A program made the position numbers and the translations under genes. From Terriglobia bacterium (GTDB lineage: Bacteria; Acidobacteriota; Terriglobia; Terriglobales; SCQP01), in NCBI GenBank assembly GCA_021323595.1, contig JAJPKR010000016.1, positions 41,286-105,285 on the forward strand: a DNA stretch of 64,000 bases, read 5' to 3'. Within the stretch, counting starts at the first letter, position 1, and every line of letters starts with the position of its first letter. Shown here piece after piece: positions 48,178 through 57,975 of the stretch. The notes beneath the pieces are model-generated. The model had not been told where the DNA came from. It made no database searches and saw nothing but the letters and a program-made list of their open reading frames with translations.

Positions 48178-51100
48178 CTATTTCAGAATCCGCACGACAT
48201 TCGCGTGCTGGTCGGTAATCAGCAAGAAGCTATCGTCGGGCGCCAGAGCCAGCCCGAAGGGCTCGTTGAATTGGACGGGCCCGCTCAAGCCGCCCGGATG
48301 CTCGGTCAAGTCGCCATCCAGCATATGCAGCACGCCGGGAGCGCCGGCAACGGTGGTGACCTGGCCGGTGGCCAAGTTCATCACTCGAAGCAAGCCGACC
48401 AACGAGTCGCCCCAATAGAGGCTGCGGCCGTCGGTGGCCAGCAGCGCCAGAGAACAGAGGGTTGCAGCGGTGCCGACGCCGTCCTGGTGCCCGCAGTAAT
48501 TCGGGCCCTTGCCGGCAATGGTTGTGACCGCCATGGTGGTCAGATCCAGCTTGCGGATCAGGTTGTTGTTGAAATCGCTGATGAAGAGCGTCTTCCCATC
48601 CGGGGCAAGCGCCAGCCCGGTGGGATCGTAGAAATGCGCCGCCGGTCCCACGCCGTCGGCATCGCCGGGCCCCTGCCCGCCGGCGATCGTGGCGACCACC
48701 CCGGTGGCGGCGTCGATGGTGCGAATCGCATTATTGCCGACGTCGGTCACATAGAGGGTGTTGCCGTCGGGGCTCAGGGCCAAACCCCAGGGATGGTTGA
48801 AGCGGGCCTGCGCTCCCGGCCCGTCCACGTAGCCCGGCGTCGGCGCGCCGGCAAGGGTGCTGACCATCATGGCATTCAAGTCGAGCTTGCGCACGAGGGA
48901 TTCGCCGGTGTCGGCGATATAAAGGATGCCGTTCTGGGAGTCGAGCGCCAAGCCGCCAACCTTAAAGAACGCCGCCTGCGCCGCCGGTCCGTCTTCGTAG
49001 CCCTCATGCCCGCCGGCAATCGTGGTCACTTGGGTGGTGAACAGGTCGATTTTTCGGACTGCGTCATTGCCGCTGTCGCCGATATACGCGACCTTGCCGT
49101 CGGTCGCCACGCCCTGCGGCAAGTTGAACAGCGCCGTCGAGGTTCCACTCAGATCGGAACCGGTACCGGGTCCATCCACCAGCCCGGCATGCGGCGGCTG
49201 ACCCGCCACCGTCGTTACCGTCACGTCGCCGGCGGCGGTATGGTTGGCGATGGCGGCCGGGTTGGCGATGTCCACGCGCCGCAGCAAGCCGTTGCCGGCG
49301 TCAATGGCGGAGTCGCCCACAAACAGGGAGGTCGTGCCCGGCCCCTGGTAATCGCCGATCAGGGTCAAGTCGTTGGGTTCATCGAAGAGCGAGTTGTCGC
49401 CGCTCGAATCGCGGTACCCGCCCGGCTCCTGACCCGCGATCGTGACCACGACCGGCCCGGCGCCGAGCGTCAAGGCTCGCACCTTGTCTTTGTCCGTGAA
49501 ATAGAGCAAGTCGTTGCCGCCGTCATGCGGATCCACGGCCATGCCGCCGAGCAGCGTGAAGCTGGCCTGCGACGCCGGTCCATCTTGAAATCCCGTCTGC
49601 CCGGAACCGGCCAGCGTGGTCACCTGCTTGGTGGAAAGGTCCAGGCGGCGAATGTGCTGGCTGTAACGTTCGCCGAAGTAAAGATAGCGGCCGGTCGGAT
49701 CCACGGCGATGCCCCAGGGCCAAGCCAGGGTGGCCGCGACGCCGATGCCGTCGTTTTCGCCGGTGTGCCCGCGCGTGCCGGCGATCGTGGCCACGGCCCC
49801 CGAGCTCAGGTCAATGGCCTCGATCACTTGATCGCCCGAATCCGCCACGTAGAGGGTGCTGTCGTCAGGCGCGATGGCGATGCCCTCGGGCTGGTTGAAG
49901 CCCGACGCCACGGCGGTCACGCTGCCCCCCAGCGGATAGGCCAGGATCTCGTTCAGCGCCAAGTCGGCGACGTACAGGGTCGAATTGGCGCCATCCCAAG
50001 CCACGGCCACGCCGTAAGGCACGACAAAGCTATAGGGACCGCCGACGAGCGTCGTCACCGTTCCGCTCGCCAGGTCCACCTTGCGCAGCGCGTGACCATG
50101 GTGGCTGACCGCGTAGACCGTGCCGGTCGTGGGATCGGCGGCAACGGCCAATGGATCCATTTCGTCGGCGGCGCCCGTGCCATCTTCGAAGCCGATGCCG
50201 CCGGAAATACCCGCCAGCGTGCGCATGTGGCCTTGCCAGCCGTTGATCGTAAGGCTGACCGCCGAGGTGGCGTCGCTGGCGGCGCCGCCGGCGGCCTGCG
50301 CCGTCGCGGTCACGACCACCGGCAGATTTTGCGCGCCCAAGCTGAAGCTGGCGCTGGTGAGCGTGAGCGTCGTGGCGCCGCTGCCGCTGAGCTGGCTGGG
50401 ATTCCAGCTTGCGGTCACGTTGGGCGGCAGGCCGCCGGCGGACATGGCCACGGTTCCGCTGAAACCGGTGGGCACCGTCACATGGAAGGTTTGGGTCACG
50501 GTGGCGGCCTTATCGAGAGAGAGCGCGACGGAAGAGGGCGCGATCGCGAGGTTGGTTTGGGCGGCCTGGATCGTGACTTGCGCGGAGCCGCTGGCTGACG
50601 AATCCGCCTGGCTGGTAGCCGTGACCGTGACGTTGGGCGGCGAAGGCAGAGCGCTGGGCGCGGTGTAGTTGCCGCTGGCATCGACAGTGCCGACCGTGGC
50701 GTTGCCGCCCGCCGTGCCGTTCACGCTCCAATTGACGGCGGTGTTGCCGGACCCGGTGACGGTGGCCTGAAACGCCTGCTTGGCGCCGACAACGACCGTC
50801 GCGGCGGCCGGCGAAACGCTGACGACGATCGCGGGCAAGAGGGTCACGGTTGCGCTCGCCGATTGCGAGCTATCCGCGGCGCTGGTCGCACTGACGGTGA
50901 CGGTCGCCGGATTGGGCAGCGCCTGTGGAGCCGTGTACAACCCCGCGGTGCTGATCGTGCCGACGGTCGGATTCCCGCCGTTTTCGCCGTTCACGGCCCA
51001 CGTGACGGACGTGTTCTGCGCGCCGGTGACCGCGGCCGTGAACTGCTGCGTTTCGCCCAGCCGCACGCTCGGCTGCGTGGGGCTGATCGTGACGGTCACT

Positions 51101-51201
51101 TGTTGGGTCGTCTTCTGCTGAGACGCGCCGCCGGAGCCGCATCCGCTCGCCAGGACAATGGCCCAACCCAAAAGGCCAACCAAGACGACTCTGCCGCGCA
51201 T
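48178..51201 (-). CDS. Ig-like and NHL-repeat lipoprotein
   Basis: A 1007-residue secreted lipoprotein: the signal peptide ends in the lipobox LASGC (lipidated Cys21). Two BIG_2-type Ig domains follow (about 34-113 and 114-212; PSVRLGETQQFTAAVTG, GTISTAGLYTAP), then a third Ig-like domain to ~325. From ~330 to the end is a long run of NHL blades (YAVSHHGHALRKVDLASGTV, GGMAVDPHDGGNDLLYFTD, GLALAPDGKTLFISDFNNN), probably two six-bladed propellers. This architecture is hugely expanded in Acidobacteriota; the role is unknown, presumably surface binding. It lies 84 bases after the secretin on the same strand. Confidence 0.88.
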   Translation of the reverse strand: MRGRVVLVGLLGWAIVLASGCGSGGASQQKTTQQVTVTISPTQPSVRLGETQQFTAAVTGAQNTSVTWAVNGENGGNPTVGTISTAGLYTAPQALPNPATVTVSATSAADSSQSASATVTLLPAIVVSVSPAAATVVVGAKQAFQATVTGSGNTAVNWSVNGTAGGNATVGTVDASGNYTAPSALPSPPNVTVTATSQADSSASGSAQVTIQAAQTNLAIAPSSVALSLDKAATVTQTFHVTVPTGFSGTVAMSAGGLPPNVTASWNPSQLSGSGATTLTLTSASFSLGAQNLPVVVTATAQAAGGAASDATSAVSLTINGWQGHMRTLAGISGGIGFEDGTGAADEMDPLAVAADPTTGTVYAVSHHGHALRKVDLASGTVTTLVGGPYSFVVPYGVAVAWDGANSTLYVADLALNEILAYPLGGSVTAVASGFNQPEGIAIAPDDSTLYVADSGDQVIEAIDLSSGAVATIAGTRGHTGENDGIGVAATLAWPWGIAVDPTGRYLYFGERYSQHIRRLDLSTKQVTTLAGSGQTGFQDGPASQASFTLLGGMAVDPHDGGNDLLYFTDKDKVRALTLGAGPVVVTIAGQEPGGYRDSSGDNSLFDEPNDLTLIGDYQGPGTTSLFVGDSAIDAGNGLLRRVDIANPAAIANHTAAGDVTVTTVAGQPPHAGLVDGPGTGSDLSGTSTALFNLPQGVATDGKVAYIGDSGNDAVRKIDLFTTQVTTIAGGHEGYEDGPAAQAAFFKVGGLALDSQNGILYIADTGESLVRKLDLNAMMVSTLAGAPTPGYVDGPGAQARFNHPWGLALSPDGNTLYVTDVGNNAIRTIDAATGVVATIAGGQGPGDADGVGPAAHFYDPTGLALAPDGKTLFISDFNNNLIRKLDLTTMAVTTIAGKGPNYCGHQDGVGTAATLCSLALLATDGRSLYWGDSLVGLLRVMNLATGQVTTVAGAPGVLHMLDGDLTEHPGGLSGPVQFNEPFGLALAPDDSFLLITDQHANVVRILK

Positions 51202-51285
51202 GGAAGCAGAGACTCAAAGCGCCTGGCTTGAGATGCCCGCGCGCGCACGCAGCGCCACGGAGAACCGACGGGGCCGTGCGAGCCC

Positions 51286-53190
51286 CTAATCGCTCAGAGC
51301 CGACCTTGGCACGTAAGACGAAAAGCCGAGGCTGAACTCGCCGGGGGGCAGCCAAATGGCCATCGTATCTCGCGCCGGCTCGCGCACGATATGGGGCGTG
51401 ATCACCACAAGAATGTCGTCGTAGCTGCGATTGAGTTCGTGGGTCGAAAGCGCCGGGCCCAGCAGCGGGATCGCGCCGAGAATCGGCACGGCGGTCCGGC
51501 TCTTGCTGTCCGACGTGGAGCGCAAGCCGGCGATGATCGCAGGCTCGCCGTCGCGCAGCCGCAACAACGTAGTCAGCTTGCGGCTGGCGAGCACGGGAAT
51601 GCCATTGACGCCGGCGCCCGCGAGCGCCTCCTCCTGCGCAGTGACCTTGACGGTCACGGCCCTCGGACCATCCATCCAAGGCGTCAGCTCCAAATTCAAG
51701 CCCAGATCCTCATAGGTGATGGAGGGAAACGGCTGTTGAAAGCTGCCGTTGCCGATAACGTTCGCGATCGCCGAGTTCAACAGGATCGGCGAAAAGGTCG
51801 CGTTGACGATAGGAAAGCGTTCGCCGATTTTCAGCGTCGCTTGCTGGCCGGCGGCGGCGCCGAGCCAGGCTTGTTCCAGTTGCTGGCTGATGGCTCGGGT
51901 CAGGCTCAAGTTGAGCGCGGCCGGGGGAATCGTCAGCGCCATGGCGGTCAAGCCGCCGCCGAAGACGGCGAAGGGCGTGCTCAGCAAAGGCGAGAGCTGC
52001 AATTGCCCCAATGCCTGCTGGAGCGCTCCCGAACCCAACAAGCCATTCAGGCCGCCTTGATTGAAAAGCTGATCGATGAGCTGCGACTCGTTCGCGCTCT
52101 GTGCCAGTTGCGCCAAAATCGGCGCTAGCGGTATGGCCTGCAATTGATTCGGCGCGCTCACGCCCAATTGCCGCAACGTCGAATCGTCGGCGGTCACGAT
52201 GCGCACCGCAAACAACACCTGCCCCGGCGGCTGCGCCAGATCGAGCAGCAATTGCTCGGCTTGATCCAGCTTTTCGGGGCGCGCCCGCACGGTCAGCGCG
52301 TTGTGCGCCAGATCCGCGACGACTTGGTGGGGCGCCAGCATGACGCGCAACAACTGCGCCATCTCGGTGGTTTCGTTGGCCGAGGCCGAACCGGGCAGAT
52401 AGAAAGTCCGCACCGCCATGGGTTCGAAGGCGCGCGCCTCGCTCGCCCGGCCCACATAGATGGTTCGGGCAGCGAGCGGCCGCCAAGCGATACCGAGCAT
52501 CGAGGCCACGGCGCCCATGGCCTGTGCGAAGGTGGAATTGCCGATGACAAATTGGACGCGCCGATTGGGAACGTCATTGGCGACGTAGGCGCGCAAGCCG
52601 AAGGCGGCTGCTACGGTTCCAATCAGCACGTGCGCATCGCCCTTGAAGCTGATGTCGTGCTTGCCGGGGTCGTACTGCAATTGAATCGGAGGCGCCGCCC
52701 GCCGGACCCGCAAAGCGATCGCATCGGCGCGCGCGGCCGGCAGCGCAGGCGAACCCAGCGCCGACTCCAGGCCGCGCCGCGCGGCATCATCCTGGGGCGC
52801 CAGCGCCAGGGCGGCGCGGAATTCGACGGCGGCGGCGGCGAGCTGGCCGCGCGCTTGCTCGTCTTCGCCGCGGCGCAGATCGCGCAGTGCCGCCTCCTGC
52901 ACGATCGCCGCCACGGCGCTGGCCAACAGCGGCTCGTTCGGATGCGCCGCCGCCTGCGCCTGCGCGAGCAGCGCCGCGCGGTCGAAATCGCCGCGACGTT
53001 CCGATCGCAGCGCCGGCGCCAGGAGGCGCACGACCGCCTTCGCGCTCATGAGTCTCGGGCGGCGCGGCGTTTTGGCAAAGACGCCGGGCGCGCCGCCAAA
53101 AAGCAGCACCGCTGCCGCGATCAAGACGGAGCACCCACGAACACGCCGCAAGGCTTGCGCACGCAGTCGCGCCTCGGAGCACTCACCCAT
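51286..53190 (-). CDS. outer-membrane secretin (type II/IV pilus-type, GspD/PilQ family)
   Basis: About 634 residues from the ATG at 53188-53190 (an ATG at 53197 is possible). Signal peptide ending near GVFAK, a TPR-like helical stretch (~60-150), an STN/N-domain (IQLQYDPGKHDISFKGDAHV, ANDVPNRRVQFVIGNSTF), a further N-domain (EMAQLLRVMLAPHQVVADLAHNALTV), and the secretin barrel (ATLKIGERFPIVNATFSPIL, DLGLNLELTPWMDG, GEPAIIAGLRSTSDSKSRT, VPILGAIPLLGPAL, DDILVVITPHIV). It would form a gated outer-membrane pore. No other secretion or pilus genes are adjacent. Confidence 0.88.
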   Translation of the reverse strand: MGECSEARLRAQALRRVRGCSVLIAAAVLLFGGAPGVFAKTPRRPRLMSAKAVVRLLAPALRSERRGDFDRAALLAQAQAAAHPNEPLLASAVAAIVQEAALRDLRRGEDEQARGQLAAAAVEFRAALALAPQDDAARRGLESALGSPALPAARADAIALRVRRAAPPIQLQYDPGKHDISFKGDAHVLIGTVAAAFGLRAYVANDVPNRRVQFVIGNSTFAQAMGAVASMLGIAWRPLAARTIYVGRASEARAFEPMAVRTFYLPGSASANETTEMAQLLRVMLAPHQVVADLAHNALTVRARPEKLDQAEQLLLDLAQPPGQVLFAVRIVTADDSTLRQLGVSAPNQLQAIPLAPILAQLAQSANESQLIDQLFNQGGLNGLLGSGALQQALGQLQLSPLLSTPFAVFGGGLTAMALTIPPAALNLSLTRAISQQLEQAWLGAAAGQQATLKIGERFPIVNATFSPILLNSAIANVIGNGSFQQPFPSITYEDLGLNLELTPWMDGPRAVTVKVTAQEEALAGAGVNGIPVLASRKLTTLLRLRDGEPAIIAGLRSTSDSKSRTAVPILGAIPLLGPALSTHELNRSYDDILVVITPHIVREPARDTMAIWLPPGEFSLGFSSYVPRSALSD

Positions 53191-53418
53191 GCTGTTCATT
53201 GTAGCGGGGCGGCTACTTGGCTTCCGGTCGTTCCGCCGGCCAGGTATGCGCTCCGGCACCGGCGCCGGCGCCTGGCAGGCCGCAGCCACGCCCGGAAAGA
53301 CCGGCGCCACGGCTCTCCGCGAACCCGTGCGCCCGCCGCGTCGCTGCCGGCGCCGATGCTGGATCGGCATCCGCTGTACCCTGATGCCTGATCCCCGATT
53401 CGATTGATCCGTTCCCCC

Positions 53419-55593
53419 ATGCCCCGCCCCGCGCCGTCCGCCGTCCCGGAAACTCGGGCAACTCTAAGCCTGGATACGCGCGTGCAGTTTTTGCCGGGCG
53501 TGGGACCTCGGTGGGCCCGGGTCCTGGAGCGGCGCGGCATCGAGACCGTCGAAGACCTGCTTTACTATCTGCCCTTCCGCTACGAAGATCGCAGCCATGT
53601 GCGCACCATCGCCGCGCTCGAGCCGGGCGAAACCGCGACGGTCATCGCCGAGGTGCAGTCGGCGCGTTTTTTGCGCACGCGGCGCGGCATGACCCTGCTG
53701 CGGCTGATCGTGGCCGACGCCACCGGTGCGCTCGAATGTTTTTGGTTCAACGCCGACTATCTGCAGGATCGTTTTCAGCGCGGCCAGCGCGCGGCCTTTT
53801 ACGGCCGCGTCGAAGAGGCAGGCGGCCGCCGCCAGCTTCGCCAGCCGGAATTCGAGCTGCTGGAAGCCGAGCGCGGCATGGATTCGCTCAAGCTCGGGCG
53901 GATCGTGCCCATCTATGAAGCCATCGGGCCGCTCACCTCCGGACGCTTGCGCTGGCTTGTGGCGCAGGCGCTGCGCGGCCTGCCGGCGGCGCTGCCGGAA
54001 ACGCTGCCTGCCGGCGTGCTGGCGGAGTTGCAGTTGCCGCCCCGGCGCCAGGCATTCGAGCAAGTGCATTTTCCGGGCGACGACACCCCGCTCGGCCAAC
54101 TCGCGACCGCGCGCACCCCCGGGCACCGCCGGCTGATCCACGAAGAGCTGTTCTTCCTGCAATACGGCATCGCGCTGAAACGGCGCCGGGCGCTGGCGCA
54201 GGCCGCGCCCAAGATCGAGGTCCACGAGGCGGTGCGCCAGCGGCTCAAGGAGATGCTCTCGTTTCATCCCACCGGCGACCAGAAGCGCGCGCTCAAGCAG
54301 ATCGCCGGCGACCTGGCCAGCGGCCATCCCATGCGCCGCCTTTTGCAAGGCGACGTGGGCAGCGGCAAGACCATCGTCAGCCTGCAAGCCGCGGTGATCG
54401 CGATGGAAAACGGCTATCAGGTCGCGCTGATGGCGCCGACCCAGATTCTCGCCGCGCAGCATTATTATTCGGCGCGCGAGCGCCTCGGGGCGGCGGGCGC
54501 CGCCCTCTTGGGCGAGCCGGCGCCGCGGTACCGGATCCAGCTCGTCACCGCGGCGACGCGGGGCAAGCGCGGCCGGCAGCAGCGTGCGCTGGCGAGCGGC
54601 GCGCCGCAGCTCGTGATCGGCACGCAGGCCTTGCTCGAAGGGCAGTTCCAGTTCACGCGCCTGGGGCTGATCATCGTGGACGAACAGCACCGCTTCGGCG
54701 TCATGCAGCGTTTCGACTTGATGCGCAAGGCCGAGCTTTCCGCGCATTTGCTGGTCATGACGGCCACGCCGATCCCGCGCACGCTGGCCCTTTCGCTCTA
54801 TGGCGAGCTGGATACGAGCGTGCTCCGCGAGATGCCGCCCGGGCGCCCGCCCGTCGTTACGCGCCGCGTGCCCGCCGGCAAGCAAGCCGAGCTGCACGAG
54901 TTCGTGCGCGGCCAGCTCGAGCAGGGCCGCCAGGCCTACTTCGTGTATCCCGCGATCGACGAAAGCCCGCGGCTGGAGCTCAAGCCGGCGCTGCGCATGG
55001 CCGAGCAGCTACGGCAAGTCTATGCGGAATTCCAGGTTGCGCTGCTGCACGGGCGCCTGAAGGAAGCGGAAAAAGACGCGATCATGCGCGCCTTCCAGCG
55101 CAACCAAATCCAGGTGCTCGTCGCCACCTCGGTGATCGAAGTCGGTCTCGACGTGCCGAACGCCAACGTTATGGTCATCGAAGACGCCGAGCGCTTCGGC
55201 TTGGCGCAACTGCACCAATTGCGCGGGCGCATCGGCCGCCCGCAGTCGGCCGGCGGCGGCGCGGCCAAGGCGTACTGCTTTCTCGTGCCCGGCACGCAAA
55301 TCACCGAGACGGCCGAGCGGCGGCTGCAAGCGCTGGTCGCCACCCATGACGGCTTCGAGCTCGCCGAACTCGATCTCAAGCTGCGCGGGCCGGGCGAGTT
55401 CTTCGGCACCAAACAGAGCGGCCTGCCGGAGCTCGAAGTCGCCGATCCCTTGCGCGACGAGGAGTTGATGGCGCCGGCCCGCGCCGCCGCGGAAAAATTT
55501 CTGGAGCAGGCGCCGGCCGACGAGCAGCGGCAATTCGTGCGCTACCTGCAGCGCCGCTGGCAGCGCAAATACGGCTTGATCGAGGCCGGCTAA
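53419..55593 (+). CDS. recG: ATP-dependent DNA helicase RecG
   Basis: About 724 residues from the ATG at 53419; an in-frame TTG at 53404 would add five. The wedge domain begins QFLPGVGPRWARVLERRGIETVEDLLYYLPFRYEDR. Helicase motifs are in order: HPTGDQKRALKQI, LLQGDVGSGKTIVSL (Walker A), MAPTQILAAQHY, IIVDEQHRFGVMQR (DEQH), MTATPIPRTLAL, ATSVIEVGLDVPNA and QLHQLRGRIGRPQSAG. It remodels stalled forks and Holliday junctions. It is divergent from the secretin across ~200 bases in which I see no clear promoter. Confidence 0.96.
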   Translation: MPRPAPSAVPETRATLSLDTRVQFLPGVGPRWARVLERRGIETVEDLLYYLPFRYEDRSHVRTIAALEPGETATVIAEVQSARFLRTRRGMTLLRLIVADATGALECFWFNADYLQDRFQRGQRAAFYGRVEEAGGRRQLRQPEFELLEAERGMDSLKLGRIVPIYEAIGPLTSGRLRWLVAQALRGLPAALPETLPAGVLAELQLPPRRQAFEQVHFPGDDTPLGQLATARTPGHRRLIHEELFFLQYGIALKRRRALAQAAPKIEVHEAVRQRLKEMLSFHPTGDQKRALKQIAGDLASGHPMRRLLQGDVGSGKTIVSLQAAVIAMENGYQVALMAPTQILAAQHYYSARERLGAAGAALLGEPAPRYRIQLVTAATRGKRGRQQRALASGAPQLVIGTQALLEGQFQFTRLGLIIVDEQHRFGVMQRFDLMRKAELSAHLLVMTATPIPRTLALSLYGELDTSVLREMPPGRPPVVTRRVPAGKQAELHEFVRGQLEQGRQAYFVYPAIDESPRLELKPALRMAEQLRQVYAEFQVALLHGRLKEAEKDAIMRAFQRNQIQVLVATSVIEVGLDVPNANVMVIEDAERFGLAQLHQLRGRIGRPQSAGGGAAKAYCFLVPGTQITETAERRLQALVATHDGFELAELDLKLRGPGEFFGTKQSGLPELEVADPLRDEELMAPARAAAEKFLEQAPADEQRQFVRYLQRRWQRKYGLIEAG

Positions 55594-55721
55594 CCGCCCC
55601 AGATGCTCTCGCCGGCAACGCGGCCGCGCCTTCGGCGGATTTTCGGCTCGCCGTCCGCCCGGCTGGTTGCCGCCGCCCTCTTGCGCCGGCCGAAACCGGT
55701 GAGCGGCATAGACTCTAAGCC

Positions 55722-56645
55722 ATGAAATTCTTCACGGAAAGCGAAGTCGCGGAGCTGTTGCCGATGGACGAAGCGCTGGCGGCGGTGGAAGCGAGCTTAT
55801 GGGCGCAGTCGCGCCGCGCCGCCGCCAACCATAGCCGCCGCCGCCTCGCGGCTCCCGGCGGCGTGCTGCTGCATGCCATGGAAGCCGCCGTCGAACTGGA
55901 TGGTCATTGGTATCTCGGCTTCAAGATGTACAGCACGAGCCGCCAAGGCGCGCATTTCCTGGTCGGTTTATACGATGGCGCCGATGGCCGGCCGCTGGCG
56001 TGGTTCGAGGCCGACCGGCTGGGGCAGCGCCGTACCGGCGCCGCTTCCGGCATCGCCACCCGCGTCCTCGCGCGCCCGGACGCCGACTCGCTCGGTCTGA
56101 TCGGCGCCGGCTGGCAGGCCGAGAGCCAGCTCGAGGCCATCGCCGCCGTGCGCCCGCTGCGGCGCGTCCGCGTGTTCAGCCGCGATCGCGAGCGGCGGGA
56201 ACGCTTCGCGCGCACGATGAGCGCGCGCCTCGGCGTGGAGGTGCAGCCGGCCGATTCCGCCGCCGCCGCCGTGGAAGCGGCCGCGATTGTCGTGACCGCC
56301 ACCACCGCGCGCGAGCCGGTGCTGCCGGACGCCGCGCTCGCGGCCGGCGTGCATATCAACGCCATCGGCTCGAACAGCCCGCAGCGGCGCGAACTGGAAG
56401 CCGCGACCGTCCGCGCCTGCGACCGCATCGTCGTGGATTCGCTGGCGCAATGTCTCGGCGAAGCCGGCGACTTGCTGGCCGGCCTGACCGACGATCGCGA
56501 CTGGAGCCGCGTCGAGGAACTCGCCGCCGCCCTCGGCCGGCCCCGCCAGTCGCCGCGCGAACGGACGCTGTTCAAATCCACCGGCCTGGCGCTTTGGGAT
56601 GTTGCCTGCGCCGCCCGCATCTGGCGCCGCGCGCACCGAGATTGA
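55722..56645 (+). CDS. ornithine cyclodeaminase / mu-crystallin family protein
   Basis: A 307-residue NAD(P)-binding protein. The family core is visible: YLGFKMYSTSRQG (catalytic lysine region), FEADRLGQRRTGAASGIATRVLARPDA, a Rossmann motif GLIGAGWQAESQLEAI, AAIVVTATTAREPVL and INAIGSNSPQRRELEA. Members include ornithine cyclodeaminase, alanine dehydrogenase, ketimine reductase and non-catalytic forms, and the substrate cannot be told. It starts 128 bases after recG and is convergent with iscS. Bases 56646-56787 between the two ends show no obvious terminator. Confidence 0.87.
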   Translation: MKFFTESEVAELLPMDEALAAVEASLWAQSRRAAANHSRRRLAAPGGVLLHAMEAAVELDGHWYLGFKMYSTSRQGAHFLVGLYDGADGRPLAWFEADRLGQRRTGAASGIATRVLARPDADSLGLIGAGWQAESQLEAIAAVRPLRRVRVFSRDRERRERFARTMSARLGVEVQPADSAAAAVEAAAIVVTATTAREPVLPDAALAAGVHINAIGSNSPQRRELEAATVRACDRIVVDSLAQCLGEAGDLLAGLTDDRDWSRVEELAAALGRPRQSPRERTLFKSTGLALWDVACAARIWRRAHRD

Positions 56646-56787
56646 CCGGGGCCGGTGGCTTCCGCGAGCGAGGCGCCGTGAAATCACACCCTGGTTCTTT
56701 AAGCGCGGCCCAATGGTGCGCGCACAGGGGCAGGGATGCCCAGACTGCGTGCAGAGCGGCCCACGCGCCGCGCCGCCTAAAGCGTAC

Positions 56788-57975
56788 TCACAGGGCGACG
56801 TCGCGCAAGGCGCGCACGACCTGAATCACCTGCGTCGCCGCCGTCTCCACTTCGGCGGGCGTGGTAAAGCGCCCGAGCCCGAAGCGCAGCGTGGCCTGCG
56901 CCAAGGCCGGCGGCAGCCCCAGCGCTTGCAGCACGTAGGAGGGCCCGGCTTCGCCCGAGCGGCACGCCGAACTCGACGAGACGGCCACGTCTTGCAGCCC
57001 CATCATCAGCGCGTCGCCATCCACGCCGGCGAACGAGACGTTGAGGTTGTGCGGCAGCCGGTGCTGCCAGCTGCCGTTGACGCGCACGTCGGGCAGAGCC
57101 TCGAGCAAGCGATCGCGCAAATGATCCCGCATCTCGGCCACCCGCCGGCTCTCCTCGGCCATTTCCTGCGCGGCGATCAGCGCCGCTTCCCCCAGACCGA
57201 CGATCCCGGGCACGTTGAGCGTGCCCGAGCGCAGCCCGCGCTCCTGCCCGCCGCCCTCCATTTGCGCCACTAAATCCGTAGGGCCGTCGCGGCGCACGAA
57301 CAACGCGCCGATGCCTTTTGGGCCGTACATTTTGTGTCCCGAGAGGGATAACAAATCCACCTGCCAGGCGCGGACATCCACCGGGATTTTGCCGACGGCT
57401 TGCGCGGCGTCGGTGTGCAGCGCCACGCCATGCTCGCGCGCCAGCCGCCCCAGCGCCGGCAGGTCTTGCAGCACGCCGGTCTCGTTATTCGCGGCCATCA
57501 CGCTGAGCAGGATGGTTTCCGGCGTGAGCGCTTCGGCAACTTGCTCCAGGTTCAGGCGGCCTTCGCCATCCACCGGCAGATAGCTCACGCGGAAGCCCTC
57601 GCGCTCCAGCGAATGGCAGGGATCGAGGACGGCATGATGCTCCGTCACCACCGTGACGATATGCCGGCCGCGCGAGCTGCGCGAACGTGCCAGCCCCTTG
57701 ATCGCGAGATTGTTGCTCTCGGTCGCGCCGCTCGTGAAGACAATTTCGTCCGGGCGCGCGTTGATCAGCTTGGCCAAATGACCGCGCGCATGCGCCACCG
57801 CCGCCTCCGCCTGCCAGCCGAAGCTGTGGCGGCTGTGAGGGTTGCCGAAGTGCGTCGTGAAATACGGCGCCATCGCCGCAAAGACGCGGCGATCCACGGG
57901 GGTCGTGGCATGGTAGTCGAGATAGACGGCCTGCGGCACTCGGGCGGCTCCGCTCGCGGGGGGATCAGCCCTCAT
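56788..57975 (-). CDS. iscS: cysteine desulfurase (IscS/NifS type)
   Basis: A 395-residue PLP enzyme from the ATG at 57973-57975, chosen because it overlaps the upstream stop as ATGA. The start VYLDYHATTPVDRRVFAAM is typical, the PLP lysine is in SLSGHKMYGPKGIGAL, and the catalytic cysteine is in SSSSACRSGEAGPSYVL. TEHHAVLDP and ANNETGVLQDL are also conserved. It removes sulfur from cysteine for Fe-S clusters and tRNA thiolation. It is the last gene of the aroK-led set; no iscU or regulator is nearby. Confidence 0.93.
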   Translation of the reverse strand: MRADPPASGAARVPQAVYLDYHATTPVDRRVFAAMAPYFTTHFGNPHSRHSFGWQAEAAVAHARGHLAKLINARPDEIVFTSGATESNNLAIKGLARSRSSRGRHIVTVVTEHHAVLDPCHSLEREGFRVSYLPVDGEGRLNLEQVAEALTPETILLSVMAANNETGVLQDLPALGRLAREHGVALHTDAAQAVGKIPVDVRAWQVDLLSLSGHKMYGPKGIGALFVRRDGPTDLVAQMEGGGQERGLRSGTLNVPGIVGLGEAALIAAQEMAEESRRVAEMRDHLRDRLLEALPDVRVNGSWQHRLPHNLNVSFAGVDGDALMMGLQDVAVSSSSACRSGEAGPSYVLQALGLPPALAQATLRFGLGRFTTPAEVETAATQVIQVVRALRDVAL

